A DNA stretch of 49,734 nt from positions 1-49,734 of the forward strand of contig CAMUYR010000023.1 in assembly GCA_947164965.1 (NCBI GenBank). The letters run 5' to 3'. Positions 48,898 to 49,734 of the stretch are shown one piece after another. Origin of the DNA: an uncultured Prevotella sp. (lineage in GTDB: Bacteria; Bacteroidota; Bacteroidia; Bacteroidales; Bacteroidaceae). The position numbers and the translations under genes are program-made. Position 1 is the first letter of the stretch, and every line of letters starts with the position of its first letter. Below the pieces are notes generated by a model, which was given only the letters and a program-made list of their open reading frames with translations, was not told the DNA's origin and ran no database searches.

Positions 48898-49333
48898 TTA
48901 AACTCTCATCACGAGGTCCGTGCAAGGGCATGGACACTGTTTTCGAGCAACTTCAGTTGAAGTGCCCTGCCTGGACCTCGTTAAGATAAAATATTCCCTC
49001 CCCGTGACAGGGGCCAGTCCCCGTGGCACCGTAGGTAGTAGATGGGTAGTAGGTAGGTCTAAGGTGGGTAGTAGGTAGCGAGTCGTGAATTTTTACTTGA
49101 AAATGGCGCTTTTTTCCGCAACTTGTTGCAAGGGAGGTGCAAGGGAGATGGAAGGGACATCGAAGGGGCACGCGATAGCGGGCCAGATGTAAAGAAATGA
49201 GAGCGGAGGCGCGGAGCGCCGGAGCTGCGAGCCGAAGGCGGGCATGAGCCCGGAAGGGCGAGCGGATGCGAGGCGGTAGCGAGACAGTAGCGTTAGGGTA
49301 GCGAGACGAAAGGAAGACGGGAGGTAGAGACGG
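48898..49333. other. Gene-free stretch with large stem-loop and GC-rich repeats
   Basis: A strong stem (ACGAGGTCC 48911-48919 with GGACCTCGT 48973-48981, plus inner GCA-A-GGGCA with TGCCC-TGC) follows the chimera and may end its transcript. Then come a GGGG/CCCC hairpin near 49010-49025, GGTAGTAG-type short repeats (about 49026-49080), a GCAACTTGTTGC palindrome (49118-49129) and a GC-rich stretch (about 49190-49290) unlike the rest of the window. No ORF is credible. Confidence 0.65.
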
Positions 49334-49685
49334 ATGATAGAGTTGAATGCAGAATATGAGGCGATATTTGATGCTGGGAACATTGATGATGAATGTACCA
49401 GGATTGCGAAGCTGATGGAGCCGGTGGGCGTGCTGATCAAGGAGGCGCTGGAGGCAGGGCTTTATGAGCGTGCGGTGACGATGTACCTGCAGCTGCTGAA
49501 GTCGATGACGAAGCATTTTGTGGAGGATGAGCATTGGTGTTACTTTGATGACTGGTATTGTCCGGATTATGAAATGCGAACGATTTGCCTTCAATGCAGA
49601 TAATATTCTTTGGGTTAAGCCTTACGAAGAAGAGAATGGTACAATTATTTACTTGCCTGTTCGTGGCAGGAATGATTATCCGTAA
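49334..49685 (+). pseudogene. Chimeric remnant of two unrecognised genes
   Basis: The ATG at 49334, behind a GGGAGG ribosome site, gives a helical segment ending SMTKHFVEDEHWCYFDDWYC and PDYE (about 80 residues). I recall similar segments from Prevotella proteins of unknown function. Right after this the frame shows an unlike ending and stops at 49603. In another frame, from about 49569, KCERFAFNADNILWVKPYEE continues to RGRNDYP and a stop at 49683-49685, which looks like the genuine C-terminus of another protein. This repeats the head-plus-tail, out-of-frame pattern of the two preceding remnants. Confidence 0.6.
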
Positions 49686-49702
49686 GCAGCCAATTCTGAC
49701 GT

Positions 49703-49734
49703 ATTGCATAAAAAAGTGAAATGATATACCTTTG
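49703..49734 (+). promoter_or_regulatory. Promoter at the window edge
   Basis: TACCTTTG is the last eight bases (49727-49734) and ATTG lies 20 bases upstream (49703-49706). It should drive a plus-strand gene beyond the window. Confidence 0.6.

Noticed and set aside
48911..48981. Integron attC site
   Set aside because: The stem is attC-like in size, but no matching R' core (GTTRRRY) pair or integrase gene could be found.

Overview
The window looks like a chromosomal segment of a Bacteroidales bacterium, most likely Prevotella or a close relative. I base this on gene content: a type III glutamine synthetase, an MGGF-type PurF paralogue, a UpxY-type antiterminator, fimbrillin-type lipoproteins, a two-CBM20 MalQ and the AguA/AguB agmatine route. 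The Bacteroidetes promoter signature also recurs: TTTG at -33, a 19-20 bp spacer and TAnnTTTG at -7. Several promoters match it at both elements with exact spacing (etfB, glnS, the 17424 gene, aguB, pyrK, slyD, 40531, 40975, 42092, the 47898 gene and the 48455 leader). No tRNA, rRNA or CRISPR array was seen. All family names come from recognising the sequences, not from a database search.

Layout, left half. The 5' tip of etfB leaves on the minus strand, divergent from two tandem secreted paralogues (272-2274) that resemble transglutaminase-fold proteins without a catalytic Cys. A minus-strand GDP-fucose operon follows (manC-gmd-fcl, then a HerA-like ATPase). Next come dedA, a TPR protein and glnS, then mltG, which is divergent from malQ. 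malQ, a HAD phosphatase and a carboxypeptidase-regulatory-like secreted protein run on the plus strand. They are followed by a Sde182-like protein and an M15 peptidase, then minus-strand glnN, aguB and aguA.

Middle. A degenerate mini ABC ATPase overlaps a two-helix membrane protein. It is followed by nrdD-nrdG, a PurF paralogue lacking the catalytic Cys, a Nif3-like protein, a zinc-ribbon coiled-coil protein, a lone HsdR-N nuclease-fold protein and holA. An AT-rich 740 bp region with TCTAAAT/ATTTAGA palindromes precedes an XRE regulator. Then come pyrK-pyrD, a candidate small RNA, and slyD-aroC.

Right half (accessory). A 451 bp ORF-free element with perfect 25 bp terminal inverted repeats is packed with hairpins. 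It abuts a complete IS21-family element (37708-40264, target duplication GGGGT). After a small secreted protein comes a NusG-like antiterminator with polysaccharide export (SLBB) and chain-length (Wzz) genes but no glycosyltransferases, then two convergent fimbrillin-type lipoproteins. The end of the window is a graveyard: three successive short chimeras, each joining the 5' end of one gene out of frame to the 3' end of another, mixed with structured repeats.

A theme across the window is short repeats and palindromes that occur between genes and also inside genes as in-frame loops (malQ, glnN, pyrK). A second theme is promoters whose -7 box ends only 4-8 bases before the start codon, which suggests leaderless or near-leaderless mRNAs.
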